A stretch of DNA of 64,000 nucleotides from Halichondria panicea (lineage: Eukaryota > Porifera > Demospongiae > Suberitida > Halichondriidae): positions 4,882,620 through 4,946,619 of the forward strand of contig NC_087389.1 in NCBI RefSeq assembly GCF_963675165.1, given 5' to 3'. The notes under the pieces are model-generated. The model did not search any database. It was not told the DNA's origin and saw only the letters and a program-made list of their open reading frames with translations. The stretch's first letter is position 1; every line of letters starts with the position of its first letter. The position numbers were made by a program, and so were the translations under genes. Positions 1 to 11,935 of this stretch are shown piece by piece.

Positions 1-1256
1 TTGAAGTTTATCGATCTTGGTTGCCAGAATGGTGTTGATCTCGGTGGTAATACTGTGAGCAAGGACTTGATACTCATGTGCAACAAACAGTTGGAGGTAT
101 TAATAAATATATTCATGCACTATAATCATTACACACTATTGCAGGCATTTGAGGAATCATGGAAAACTGCAATGCTGAATGAGTGGGAGAGAACGTGTTT
201 ACCTCCGCAAAATGAAGAGGTGACATAATTATGCATGGGTATGTACATAAACACTTAACTTCACTATAGATGACTCGTGTTTTCTACGAACTCTGGAATA
301 CGCTACTGTCGGAGATGATTGAGGTGGCTGAACTATTTGATGTGAGTGCATGTAGCACATTATTACATGTGAACGTTTGATTAATCTGACGTGTTCTTAT
401 TTGTAGCTCCACCAAACGGACAATGCACTGGACACTGAGAGTAATGTTGCCAATTACGAGATCTTCTTTCCAGAAATCCCCTCAAGCTACAGAACCACCC
501 AATGATGAGCCTACCTGTCCTATTGTACAGCCTACTGAAGTAACAGAACAAGAGGAAACAAGTGAGTTAACTTCATAATTACATTTAAGCCTTGGAGCTA
601 TAATAATAATATTATAATACTATACATGTATTTGTAGTGCAGCTATTGATTCAAATCTCACACCTGGCTTAATTGCAATACACTAACATGCTCAGTTGTT
701 GTGTCAGTTGCTGACTCTAGTAAAGATGACAGTGTTACGCCATCCCTCCCACCTTCATCTCCACGAACAGTTCAAGTTTGTTCAGGTATTATAAAAGCAC
801 TATCTCATATAATTATGGTTGTAACTCTTACAGTGCAAAGTTGGGCACTTTCATTCCATTACGATGTGCACGATTGCTAATTCACTCTATTATGTACAGA
901 GTTGACTCTCAGTGTTCTGGACAAGGAGCTCAAAACACTCACAAAACCAATACAGTTTGGTGTCAGTTTGGGCATTCCTCAACACCGACTGGAAGTCATC
1001 CAGCAAGACCATAGATTTGGTAAATAATATTGAATGGGTTTAATCTGCTCCTGCATGGTTTAATTGTTGAAGGCTTAATTTAATTTTAGTCTCTCCCCAT
1101 ACAGATACTGACGGTCAGAAGATTGCCCTGTTCCAGTTCATTGCCAAGAACCACAAGAGTCTAGTAATAACTTGGAGCAGTATTGCCGACGCTCTCCATG
1201 ACATTGATTATGGGGACTTGTCATCAGCTGTTAAGGGAAAATACTGCACTAGCTAG
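1..1256 (+). CDS. 3' end of an NLR gene with C-terminal Death domain (NLR-A, 5' part outside window)
   Basis: Seven exons join in one frame: 1–96, 145–219, 270–341, 474–561, 708–785, 900–1019 and 1105–1256, each with GT/AG borders; from exon 4 on all junctions are phase 1. Exon 1 holds the last leucine-rich repeat and matches the LRR end of the NLRs at 19.2 and 31.4 kb (shared MCNKQL). Exons 2 and 3 are the shared linker (ERTCLPPQNEE, then LLSEM). Exons 4–5 are an acidic Ser/Thr/Pro linker. Exons 6–7 resemble a Death domain (SLGIPQHRLEVIQQD, then IAKNHKSLVITWSSIADAL), ending at TAG 1254–1256. This Death domain is of a different subtype from those in the other two NLRs. An alternative acceptor at 406/407 would stop early, so 474 is preferred. 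NACHT and most LRRs lie left of the window. Confidence 0.75.
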
Positions 1257-1939
1257 ATCTAGTACGTAACTTTGCTAATAGACATTGTTCAATGATGTAT
1301 CACACGTATACTATAATGATTATGATGTATCAGAACCTTGTTAACGCACTAGAAAATGTGCAAAAGAATTGTCTCGTGATATTTACCTCCGAAAAGTGAA
1401 AAAATTCTGATTCGAACAACAATTCCCATATGAATTCTATATAATTATAGAGATGATTTGCAGTAGTGCATTAATTTGATCACAATAACAATGTCTTCAG
1501 TTGTTTCTCAGAAAAAATAAGTGGGGTATATATATATAACCCTTGTCTGACCAATTCATATTGTGAGTAATTTATTTTTAGTAAAGGTACATATAATAGG
1601 TGTGAAGCTCCTTCATCTATACTATAGGCCTCTACATACATTTGAGTACGTACAGTTATCATTATGACTTCAAGCGGAGTTACTATAATTAAAACCGACA
1701 TATGTAGTACCGTAGGTATAATCGATATCGCTATAATAATGTTTGCATATACACAAAATTATATTCACATTGACTTATTTTTCTTATACAGTATAATTAT
1801 AACTGCACCAAATATAAATGACTGTCACAAGGACTGACTGTATTTATTTATAATAGTGCACACAACATCCGTTACTTCAACATGACAATTACTATGGGCT
1901 CAGATCCATTATACGATATCCCAGTGAACCAGACATCAT
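1257..1939. other. Intergenic gap between convergent NLR-A and RTK1
   Basis: AT-rich DNA separating the stop codons of two convergent genes. It should hold both 3' UTRs and polyadenylation signals. No conserved frame seen. Confidence 0.5.
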
Positions 1940-4862
1940 CTACGAAGTTGTATTTAGTTCTTCTTTATTCTCGCTTGTGCTTGGTCCTTCACAGTACCTC
2001 CTCTGTAAGTCCATGTGCAGACAGTGGCCATTCTCCAGAGCTGTGCCCAGGGTTTGAGCCTCCTCAGGGTAGCGGCTAGTTTCACTGGCCTGCCACTTTA
2101 GGAAGATGAAGTCTGGCCGCTGTAGTTTTGTCACCAGATCACATGCTACAGGTCTGCACTCGGGATCAGGGTGCCTGCAGTTAGGGGGAAACAGTTTAAC
2201 AATCGATATAATTATATACTATAATTATTAGTGTAGCACATCATCCTTCCAGTAAAACATATTCTCTCCAAACTGCATTATATAGCACCAGAAACAACCT
2301 GTCATAGTCTATATTTTCAACAATTACGCAGGTGTTATATTCGATAGATAGATGGACGTACCAACAGTCGATCATGATGCTGTAGATAGGCCTGGGGCAA
2401 CCAGGGGGTGGGGGGAGCCTCTCACCACTGGTCACCGCTTCTATTGTCTGCAATAAGTGTGCTTATATAATTATAGCTACAGTTTCTCTTTCTTTTGTAC
2501 CTTTAACTATATTCCACATGAACATTAATACATATACCTCTGTGTTAGTGAGATGAGTGAACGGCTTCTCCCCCAGTGTCCATATCTCATAGAGCACACA
2601 GCCGTAGCTCCAGACATCACTGGCAGACGAGTACTTGTGATAGTTGATAGCCTCAGGGGCCGTCCACTTGACAGGGACTTTCCCTCCGTGGGAACGATAG
2701 TACTCCTCATTCTGAAGGTCTCGAGACAGTCCAAAGTCAGCAATCTGAAAGTAGGTGGCATGGAAGTACAGATGCATGTACACACTGCACTACACACACC
2801 TTACATATTCCCTCATCTGAGACTAGTACATTCCTGGCCGCCAGGTCCCTGTGAATATAGCCCTTCAAGGAGAGATAGCCCAACCCACATGCTACTTGTC
2901 GGGTGAAACTCATGAGCAGCTGTTTCAGTTCATACAGTGGCAGATCACCACTGGCAACACTGCATGAGTGTTGTGAGCCGGGTTAGCAACACAGGTATAT
3001 ATATTTCAGAGTGGAACCTCTCAATACACTTGGATCTTATAGGGCTTTTCCTGTTCATTGTGAGTAATAATAGTATTTGCTTCTAATTCAGGTGTATTGG
3101 GAGTTCCATGCATTACACTGTAAATGTAATTATGCATATACGCATGCTATCGCAGCAATTAAATGAACAGCTTACGATTGCCTGAGGGTGGACAAGTGTT
3201 GTAGTAGGTCTCCGTTATGCATCAGATCAACAACCAGTTTCAACTTTGGAGGAAATCAAATATCAATCACATGCACACAATGATTATTATATACCTTACC
3301 ATATCACCATCCATTATAATTCCTTGTATTCGCAGAATGTTAGCCTGCTTGAACTGGCCCATAATGGCCGCCTCCTGTAAGAACTTCACCTTGTCCTCTT
3401 TGGTTGCTTCCTCTGTCATAGTCTTTACAGCCACTTCACACAATATCTCTCTCCCTCCTTCCTCACGAAGCCACGCACCCTTGGTCACTGTGCCGAACTG
3501 ACCACTGCCTAGCACCTCCAGAAGTCTGTGTGAAGAGGGAGGGGCAGTGGTCATGCATGGATAGATACATTGTATAAGCTTGACTGTGCAGGCTAACCCT
3601 TACAGGTGCATGTATGGACAGATAATTAATTGTATACAGAAAGTCTTCACATGCATGTTTATCACAACCTAAAATAGTTCACACTGACTAGCAGATGCCC
3701 AGTTATCATAACTGAATTGAAACAATGTCAACCAACTGTTGAGTTTTTCTAGTATGAAGTTTCACAATGTGATTGGTACAATGATCATTGTCTCACTTGA
3801 CTTTGCTGGCTGGGATCAGCGGAATACTGAGTTCTGTGATCTGAAAGACAAGCTCCTCCTCCCGAGTGGCGGGTTCAAAGAATGGGTGGTCATAGTCGTG
3901 CTCGTAATCGGCAGGTTTTCTCTCACTACTGCCGTTATTGTCTGTACGTTATAAAGGGGAGCAATATTTGAATATCTTGGAATAAAAAGTTGACAAAATT
4001 ATAACATTCACTTTCCTGTCCCAAACACACAACATGCATGACCATCTGTAAAAACAGTAGCTATTGCCATGCTATAATTGTGTTGACTGTTGACTAACTT
4101 ACAGTGAAACATCAATTCAAAAGACTATACATAGACTACATACAAATGGTAATGCATCCCTGATAGGAAAAGTGGCTGTTCCCAAAGTTTCCATTACTCG
4201 AGGCTCCCAATAGCACAAACACAATCCCTATTAAATGAAGCTTGTCACCATGCAAATAAAATGAGTGGATGCCATAAAAAATTATTTTTACCTTCCAATA
4301 TGAAATAGAAATGATTATTGTCTCCCCCACCCAGCTGTGTCTTCTTTGCAGGCTCGTCTACCTCTGCATAATTATTGTCATCATATTCTCTCCGAGGTTG
4401 CCCCTCCACTCCGGCTATAGTTGTATATCTCTCCTCGATGGCAGGTGCTTCAGGTCTACGACCGCTGGGTCTCTGCACTAGAGTGTGTCTTCTTTGATAC
4501 TTTGGTTTTAACCTTCGTCTCCAGTAGATGCAGCAGACTAATGCAGTCACTGCAGCAGCTATTACTATGATAAATAACGATATGAACAACGGGATATTTT
4601 GGACACCATTACAGAAAAACTCATCGGGACATTCTGTTACGTGTGGAGAAATAGTTGGTGTCGATACATCACATGAATGCAGATAAGTTTCTGTAAGTGT
4701 TGAACTTGAAGTTGTTACTGATGGCATTATGGTAGACTCAGACAATGGCTGCATTGTTGCAGAAACGGTTGCTCCATGAATGCTTGATGTCATACTTGTG
4801 TTCATCATCACAGTAGAACTAGCTGAGTTAGTGACATTAGAGGTGATCATCATCACTGTCAT
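1940..4862 (-). CDS. Receptor-type tyrosine kinase, intact spliced frame (RTK1)
   Basis: Eight exons on − splice to one frame of about 565 residues: 4862–4292, 3941–3797, 3525–3300, 3243–3176, 2959–2800, 2744–2538, 2447–2362 and 2174–1940. Residues 1–89 are Ser/Thr-rich with N-glycosylation sequons (NVT, NTS) and a Cys pair; about 90–113 is one membrane helix followed by WRRR. The juxtamembrane part has candidate SH2-docking tyrosines (NYAEV, DYEHDYD). The kinase domain has the glycine loop GSGQFGT (245–251), VAVK lysine 273, HRDLAARN (373–380, the tyrosine-kinase form), DFG (393–395), activation-loop Tyr405/406 and TAPEA. All catalytic residues are present, so it is probably active. No signal peptide is visible at the chosen ATG and an in-frame stop lies just upstream, so a 5' exon may be missing. 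It converges with NLR-A. Confidence 0.85.
4005..4075 (+). pseudogene. Residual scar of a transporter-like fragment in RTK1 intron 1
   Basis: About 70 bp matching the 3' end of the membrane-protein frame at 9551–9613 in the paralogous RTK2 intron (shared CCCAAACACACAACAT and AAAACAGTAGCT). The rest of that frame is absent here, which suggests it was deleted from RTK1 after the duplication. Confidence 0.6.
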
Positions 4863-5330
4863 TGTGACTCAATGAAGTTCTTGATGTTTTCAATTTTGAG
4901 AGGCAAGTTGCATGTGTGTGAGAACTCTTCAATCTATGGTGAGATGTGAAAATCATAGCAAGGGAAATGAATAAAACACCAGCCCCTCCTCCTACTTTTG
5001 CTGGACCTGCCTACTGAGTGCATGCAGGCTAATGGTGAGTCTATCTCTATTCTAGAGCTCTTAACAGTGTGGCATGATCAATATATCTAGCCTTGTAGCT
5101 AGAGTATAATCTTCCTGTGAGTGAGCTTGTGAGCAGCACAAATTATGTAGAAACAATCAGTGCATGGTACAATTAAAATTTCTCGGGTGTATCTAAAAAA
5201 TTGTTGTCCCCTGTTCAGATGCATGTATTGTCAGATGAGGCTGTGTGGTGAGTAGCTCTATCACAAGTCAGTGGAGGACCAGGAGAGGAGCATCCTATAG
5301 AGAGGAAAAGGAAGATACAGCATACCATTA
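4863..5330. promoter_or_regulatory. 5' flank of RTK1, conserved in its paralogues
   Basis: Upstream of the first recognised RTK1 exon. Near-identical blocks recur upstream of RTK2 (10563–10990) and partly upstream of RTK3 (25040–25190), including the shared GTCAGTGGAGGACCAGGAGA. On − there is a short hydrophobic frame (VLFISLAMIFTS), open in RTK2 up to a TGA and disrupted in RTK1. It could be a lost or unrecognised signal-peptide exon. No clear promoter motif was identified. Confidence 0.4.
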
Positions 5331-5469
5331 TACAAGTGAGGGAGTGGCTACACAAACTCTTGAATAAAAACACAGCTCGACACCTTATAATGCCTGATTA
5401 TAATCGAGAAAAAAACAAGCTTACGTACATAGAAATTGGCAGGCACACTATTACGATCCTATTTATAAA

Positions 5470-6395
5470 TTTCTTCAGCTGTTTCCAACAGCATCCCTGT
5501 ATAATGTGTTCCACTGGCAAACCAGCAGAATACACCCCAGTTTATGAGCTAGGTTGCCAATACAGTGGACATTCCTAGTGATGTCACTGCATGTCCAGAC
5601 ACTCTCATCAATAAACGAAGGCTAACTGAGCTTCTCTCAAACATTACTTGCAGAGCACCCTCCCTACAGCTAGTGACAAGGCTACTTGTAACAGCCATGC
5701 AGTGCACACAAATAACAGATCGATCAACATACAACAGGTTAGTGTCGCCATCTTTGTCAGTAGAATGTATAGATCTATAGTGTTCTTTAAATACCGTAAT
5801 CACTATACTTATTATATTACACACAGCCTCTATACTGCAATGCAAGACTAATGCTTTACCATTTAACTGGTGTCACTGAAGGAGATACCTCACAAGATGC
5901 CCTCACTTCATATCCACATACCATTCACTCAGGTATATGTGTGGATAAGTTGCATGTATGTGTCATGAGCTTTTGTTCATTGAATTTGAGGTGTTGTTGT
6001 ACTTTTAAATGAAGAAGAAATTTAATGTCTATGTCAAACATTGACGGAGATTCTGCTCATTAACCACACCCTTTCCTTATCCCAAGAGCTGGTGGACCAA
6101 GGACAGTGACCATTTAAAAATTGAAAGAGAATACAAAAGTGACCGACTCGCAACTTAATTGACACTGTGACCGACATGATCGTTCTGGCAGCTGACTTTG
6201 ACAATGTGGAGACCTAACCTGCAGCTACAACTGGGACGAGTCCTGCTGAACATATATCTTTATCATTTGACATTCAAACAGCGACGGACAAGGCCTTGAG
6301 ACTGTACAGAGCTCTGCATGGTGGAGATTTTATTGAGAATCGGAAAGGAAGCACTGGCATTTAAAATTTGTCTCGCAGTAAAAAAAATAACTGAA
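5470..6395 (+). pseudogene. Decayed NLR tail (linker plus Death exons)
   Basis: Parts of the NLR linker and Death exons can be aligned by eye: 5475–5520 to the fourth exon of NLR-C (SSAVSNGI region), 5561–5730 to the DVT.DPDTLIN linker, 5870–5935 to the GDTSQDV exon, and 6085–6390 to the Death exon. The Death part is broken: the TVTIEELKER segment runs into TAA, with several indels. No NACHT or LRR sequence precedes it. This is the NLR partner of the RTK2 unit. Confidence 0.7.
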
Positions 6396-7914
6396 TCAGT
6401 AGTCGTATAATTGTATAATAATTATGATGTATCAATTCATCATGGAACATGCAGGAAACGTGTGGTGTGAAACAGGAGAAGATTTCTATAGTTTTAATTT
6501 TAGGGTTTTTTACTTTGCATTAATGAAAGGGCATGGCATTATATGAAATGTTGGTGTTATATACAGTGTTTGAATCCAGTTCTTCTTTCTCCTTGCGTGT
6601 GCTTGGTCCTTCACAGTACCTTTTCTGTAAGTCCATATGTAGACAGTGGCCATTCTCCAGAGCTGTGCCGAGTGTTTGAGCCTCCTCTGGATAGTGGCTA
6701 GTCTCACTGGCCCGCCACTTTTAGGAAGATGAAGTCTGGTCGCAGTAATTTGGTCACCAGATCACATGCTACTGGTCTGCACTCGGGATCAGGATGCCTG
6801 CAGTTATAGGGGGAACTAATACGAACTTCGTAAAAATATATAGAGCACATCATGGCCTTCCAATAAAAATGTTCTCTGGCTATGATTTTAAACAACCATT
6901 CCCTACGATTATCGGTACGACCGGATGCGAGAATCAACCACTCCCTCGGATTTTCATGAGCCGCCAAGAGCGCAATATACACAAGGATTTTTGTAGTATT
7001 GTAACACCTAAGACTTGTCATCGTCTCTATGCGACAAATGATTACACGTTTTGATCTTTTGATAGATGGACGTACCAGCAGTCGATCATGATGCTGTAGA
7101 TAGGCCTGGGGCAACCAGGGGGTGGGGGGAGCCTCTCACCACTGGTCACTGCTTCTATTGTCTGTAATATAATTAATTACCATCCAGTAAAATTTGTCAT
7201 GTGATGTTTTTACTATATGGAACCAAGAAATGTTAAATGATCATAATTATCTTTGATGTTTGTGCCTTTAATTAACTCCATATGAATACAGATGTGTAAC
7301 AGTATACATACCTCTGTGTTAGTAAGATGAGTGAACGGCTTCTCCCGCAGTGTCCATATCTCATAGAGCACACAGCCGTAGCTCCAGACATCACTGGCAG
7401 ACGAGTACTTGCGATAGTTGATAGCCTCAGGGGCCGTCCACTTGACTGGGACTTTTCCTCCGTGGGAACGATAGTACTCCTCATTCTGAAGGTCTCGAGA
7501 CAATCCAAAGTCAGCAATCTGAAAATAATAAGTGGCATGGAAGTATACAGATGCACATATACTACACTAAACACACCTTACATATTCCCTCATCTGAGAC
7601 AAGTACATTCCTGGCCGCCAGGTCCCTGTGTACAAAGCCCTTTAAGGAGAGATAGCCCAACCCACTCACCACTTGTCGGGTGAAACTCATGAGCAGCTGT
7701 TTCAGTTCATACAGCGGCAGATCACCACTGGCAACACTGAGTGTTGTGAGCCAGGGATTTAAATTAGCAATGCAGGTATAACATTTCAGAGTGGAACCTC
7801 TCAATATACATACACTTGGATCTTAACTCCTTAAGACTTAAGGGCTTTTGAAATGCAAAATGAGTATAATGGTATGTGCATCTATTGAGTTGCATTTGGA
7901 GGTTCCATGCATGC

Positions 7915-8078
7915 ACGTAATTGATATTTGATTTCCTCCAAAGTTGAAACTGGTTGTTGATCTGATGCATAGCGGAGACCTACTACAACACTTGTCCACC
8001 CTCAGGCAATCGTAAGCTATAGCTGCTGTTCATTTAATTGCTGCGCTTGCATGATATCCACAATTATACATTTACAGT
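7915..8078 (+). other. Micro-inversion carrying the RTK2 αD exon
   Basis: In RTK1 and RTK3 the exon encoding LKLVVDLMHNGDLLQHL (or its remnant) is on −, like the other exons. Here the same exon, with its acceptor (CCTCCAAAG) and donor (GTAAGC), reads on + at 7944–8011, while exons on both sides stay on −. Intron sequence flanking the exon is inverted with it; outside ~7915 and ~8078 colinearity with RTK1 resumes. Confidence 0.85.
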
Positions 8079-8427
8079 GCACACAATGATTATTATATAC
8101 CTTACCATATCACCATCCATTATAATTCCTTGTATCCGCAGAATGTTAGCCTGCTTGAACTGGCCCATAATGGCCGCCTCCTGTAAGAACTTCACCTTGA
8201 CGTCCTCTTCGGTAGCTTCCTAGTCTTCACGGCCACTTCACACGGTATCTCTATCCCTCCCTCCTCACGAAGCCACACATGCACCCTTGGTAACCGTGCC
8301 GAACTGACCACTGCCCAGCACCTCCAGCAGTCTGTGTGAGGGGGAGGGTGGCAGTAAACAGTTGCATGCATGGACAAATACATTGTATAAGCTTGACCGT
8401 ACAGGTTAACCCTTACAGATGCATGGA

Positions 8428-8505
8428 GAGCCTCGATCCCAGACCAAGTTTTCGCTTTTAACGGTTAGGCAAACAAGCGAAAACTCGGCCTGGGATCGAG
8501 GCTAG
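8428..8505. mobile_element. 78-bp MITE with 8-bp target-site duplication
   Basis: Terminal inverted repeats of about 30 bp beginning (T)AGCCTCGATCCCAG. Flanked by TGCATGGA at 8420–8427 and 8506–8513. The paralogous RTK1 intron (3600–3625) lacks the insert. An 8-bp duplication fits the hAT superfamily. Confidence 0.8.
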
Positions 8506-9048
8506 TGCATGGACAGATACATTAATTGTATACAGAGAGTGCTTTCACAGTTTATAGCATGCAGATGTCCAGTTATCATAACTGAATTGTCAACCACTAT
8601 TGAGTTTTAGTAACAAGTTTCACAATGTGATTGGTACAAGGATTGTCGTCTCACTTGACTTTGCTGGCTGGGATCAGCGGAATGTTGAGTTCTGTGACCT
8701 GAGAGACAAGCTCCTCCTCTTGAGTGGCGGGTTTAAAGAACGGTTGGTCATAGTTGTGCTCGTAATCTCCCTCACTACTGTTGTTATTTTCTGTACGTTA
8801 GGGGAGCAATAATTATGAATGTCGAGTGAAAATTTACAAAATTATAGCCAATACTATTGCAGTATATAATTATGATAAAAGTTTGTCAATGAACACTAAT
8901 TGTTTGAGCTTGGCATGTACAAAACTCCCTCACAGTTATACGCATGACTGTTTAGTTAAGTTCCACTATATAAATTGATTTTGTAGAAATACTGAAACTA
9001 AACTCTTAACAGTTTATAACCATTTGGGAGAAAGTTAAACTTTCACTA

Positions 9049-9665
9049 TTGCCTCATCATACCAGCACACTTAGCCATTGTCCCTACATGTGTGTGACTG
9101 TTATGAGACAAACTAACTCTACGAATGGAGGTAGTCCTCTGGTATCAAGGAATGGCTGCAGGTGCAAGTACAGAGTGAGGTGGTTCTATTCCAAGGGAGC
9201 CTTTAATTTCTCGTTCTGGTCTGGGTTATGTTATTGACTATATCTTGTATTTCGGTGTTTCATGTGTTCCATTCACGATCTGATGTCAAATTTGAAATTC
9301 CGAAATGGCTTTTTGTTATTCCAGTTGTGTTTGGTTTGTTGGGATCTGTTTTCTCAGGACAGTTAGCCAACGCTAAGCTGGGGAACTACAGAGTGATGAA
9401 ATACAGTTTTGTATTGTTGTTTCTCTTTTGTTTGCTTTCTAGTGTCGTTGCCCTAGTTCCTGGCATTGCACATTACGTGTATGTTGTGAGTGCCTTGTAT
9501 TGCATTGGTGGGAGTCTCTTTATAGTAGCTGTGGTAGCATGCTTTGTTACATTCACTTTCCGGTCCCAAACACACAACATTCATGACTATCTAGCAAAAA
9601 CAGTAGCTGCCGTATATATAGCACGAAATTTTCGAGGCACTCAAATTTTGTGGAATGGCCTCTAA
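9049..9665 (+). pseudogene. Multi-pass membrane protein fragment, possibly POT/MFS transporter
   Basis: A frame at 9228–9665 on + (145 residues) lies inside the RTK2 intron on the opposite strand. It has at least three hydrophobic helices and the loop FSGQLANAKLGNYRV, which resembles the G..AD.KLG.YRV loop between helices 2 and 3 of proton-dependent oligopeptide (POT/SLC15) and other MFS transporters. A second frame (9049–9237) abuts it with a one-base shift, so the two may once have been joined. There is no transporter of full length (usually 450 residues or more), and the end reads into unrelated sequence. It may be a retained fragment of a neighbouring gene. The family call is tentative. 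Confidence 0.45.
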
Positions 9666-10562
9666 AAGCATTTTGTTCGCGCTATTTGGTTAAATGTTAT
9701 TGTGTCTTCCGTTAGCTAAGCATTTTGTGGACCGCTAAACCACGAAAACAGGCAAAATTAAGCCGCTGAACAATTGTGCGCTTTAAGTTATGTCATGCTT
9801 TGTGTGTATCTCATGAAAGCTTACAGTGGAACATATAAACTCAAAGGACCATACAGTCATGCAAAATGGTCATGCATTCCTTCCATAAAATATTGAGAAA
9901 AGTACTATTCGCATTAGTCAAAGCTCCCAATAGCACAAACACAACTTTTCCCCTGTAAATGAAGCTGTGTTGTACGGTACCAAATAATTTATTTTCTAAT
10001 AATATTATTGTCTCCCCCACCCAGCTGTATCTTCTTCTTTGCAGGCTTGTCCACCTCTGCATAATTGTCATTACATTCTCTCCGAGGTTGCCCCTCCACT
10101 CCGGCTATTGTTGTATCCATAGTTACCTCCTCAATGGGGGGTGCTGCAGGCCCATTACCTCTGGGTCTCTGCACTAGAGTGTATCTTCTATGATACTTTT
10201 GTTTCAACCTGCATCTGCAGTAGATGCAGCAGACTAATGCAGTCACTGCACCAACTATTGCAATGAAAAATAACGATATGAACAACGGGATATTTTGGAC
10301 ACCATTACAGTAAAACTCATCGGGACATTCTGTTACGTGTGGAGAAATAGTTGGTGTCGATAGATCAAATGAATACAGATCAGTTTCTGTAAGTGTTGAC
10401 GTTGTTACTGATGGCATTATGGTAGACTCAGACAATGGCTGCATTGTTGCAGAAACGGTTGCTCCATCGATGCTTGCTGTACGTCGTACTTGTGTTCATC
10501 ATCACAGTATAGAACTAGCTGGGTTAGTGACATTAGAGGTGATCATCATCACTGTCATTGTG

Positions 10563-11500
10563 ACTCAATGAAGTTCTTGATGTTATCAATTTGAGAGGCA
10601 AGTTGTGTGTGAGATGTGAAAATCATAGCAAGGGAAATGAATAAAACACCAGCCCCTCCTTTTACTTTTGCTGGACCTGCCTATACTGAGTGCATGCAGG
10701 CTAAAAGAATGGTGAGTCTATCTTTAGATGATGATCAATATCTAATCTAGCCTTGTAGCTTGAGTATAATCTTCCTGCGAGTGAGGTTGTGAGCAGCACA
10801 AATTATGTAATCCTCAGTGGTCCAATTAAAAATTATCTTGCTAAAAAATTTTTGCAAGTGTCCCCTGTTTAGTTGCCGTCGTCAGATTGTGTGGTGAGTA
10901 ACTCTATCGCAAGTCAGTGGAGGACCAGGAGAGGAGCATCCTAGAGAGGAACAGGAAGATACAGCACGCCATTACGGGTGAGGGATGTGGCTACACTGAC
11001 CACCCTTGAAATAAAGACACCTCAGGCTCTGCATTACTACAATAATATTATCGGGAAAAACAAGCCCCAACTCAATCTGTTAAAACATCTATACCAACAA
11101 TAAATATAGTACACATCCACTTTTCGTAGTTTCATGTATAATTTATTATAGCCGGAATTTCCAGCATGCATGCATGTTTGTATTCTCCCCACTGTGTGCA
11201 GATGCATCGTCAGTCAGACTATCCTGACTGAGCTCATGCAGGGTAGCACTGAGCAGTTTCCATCAGGAAGGCCATCAAGTTCGATAACCGGCGGGTATTT
11301 ATGAATTGGATTTTACAGAAAATGTGGGTGTTTCAAATATCACGGGGTATAATGCTAAATCCCCACACCTGGCTTGCACGGACAAACACACACAGACTCC
11401 GTTCATAATTTTTTTACTCTCTAACACTTATAATGCATTAAACACCTTACAAGGTCCCATTGCCATACTGCCGTTAGTATACTAATCATTCCTCCTCCCA
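10563..11500. other. RTK2 5' flank, repeated elsewhere
   Basis: No gene recognised. Segments recur at 25040–25560 and in part at 52195–52320 (shared CCCAACTCAATCTGTT and CACTTTTCGTAGTTTC), so this DNA belongs to the duplicated NLR–RTK unit. Confidence 0.55.
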
Positions 11501-11516
11501 TTCATGCAGTCCCTAT

Positions 11517-11790
11517 AGAGTTGACTCTCAATGTTCTGGACAAGGAGCTCAAGACACTCACAAAACCAATACAGTTTGGGGTCAGTTTGGGCATTCCTTA
11601 ACACCAGCTGGAGGTCATCCAGCAAGACAATCGATTTGATAAACAAAAATTAATGCATCGTGGAATTGGTCCTCGCCTCCTTATATGCATGCATGTATAG
11701 AATCACATTAAATGCAGAAACTGAAGGTCAGTTCATTGCCAAGAACTATACATAGTCCATAGGAATAACTTGGAGCATTAATTGCCGACG
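11517..11790 (+). pseudogene. Orphan Death-domain exons (NLR-A subtype)
   Basis: Positions 11517–11640 match the sixth exon of NLR-A (LTLSVLDKELKTLTKPIQFG) but with an in-frame TAA in SLGIP.H and a lost GT donor. Positions 11725–11790 match its last exon (FIAKN...ITWS) with indels. No NACHT or LRR sequence is nearby. Confidence 0.75.
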
Positions 11791-11935
11791 CTCTACCAGG
11801 ACAATTATCGAGACATTATTTTACCAGGACAATTACCAGGACTAAAGCTGGGAACTTTGTCTCTAATACCCTTCCATATATTAGTCATCATGCAGCTGTT
11901 AGGGGGAAAAATACTGCACCACTATAGCACGTAAC

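Larger units (their letters stand above)
6560..10562 (-). pseudogene. Broken receptor tyrosine kinase copy (RTK2)
   Basis: A paralogue of RTK1 with most exons recognisable on −: transmembrane exon ~10562–10003, juxtamembrane ~8796–8650, glycine-loop ~8332–8108, catalytic loop ~7738–7577 (HRDLAARN intact), DFG/activation loop ~7511–7315, IEAV exon ~7162–7077, last exon 6797 downward. Breaks: the transmembrane exon runs into TAA and has lost its donor; the ectodomain start has indels producing stops; the glycine-loop exon has a 4-bp insertion after GTVTKGA and a 7-bp deletion after VAVKT; the last exon has an extra base after DFIFLK, cutting the tail; and the αD exon lies in inverted orientation at 7944–8011. 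It is very unlikely to encode a full kinase. Confidence 0.85.

Noticed and set aside
2553-2906. Frames on + opposite the RTK kinase exons
   Set aside because: Antisense shadows of conserved exons; the same happens at 7327 and 24139.
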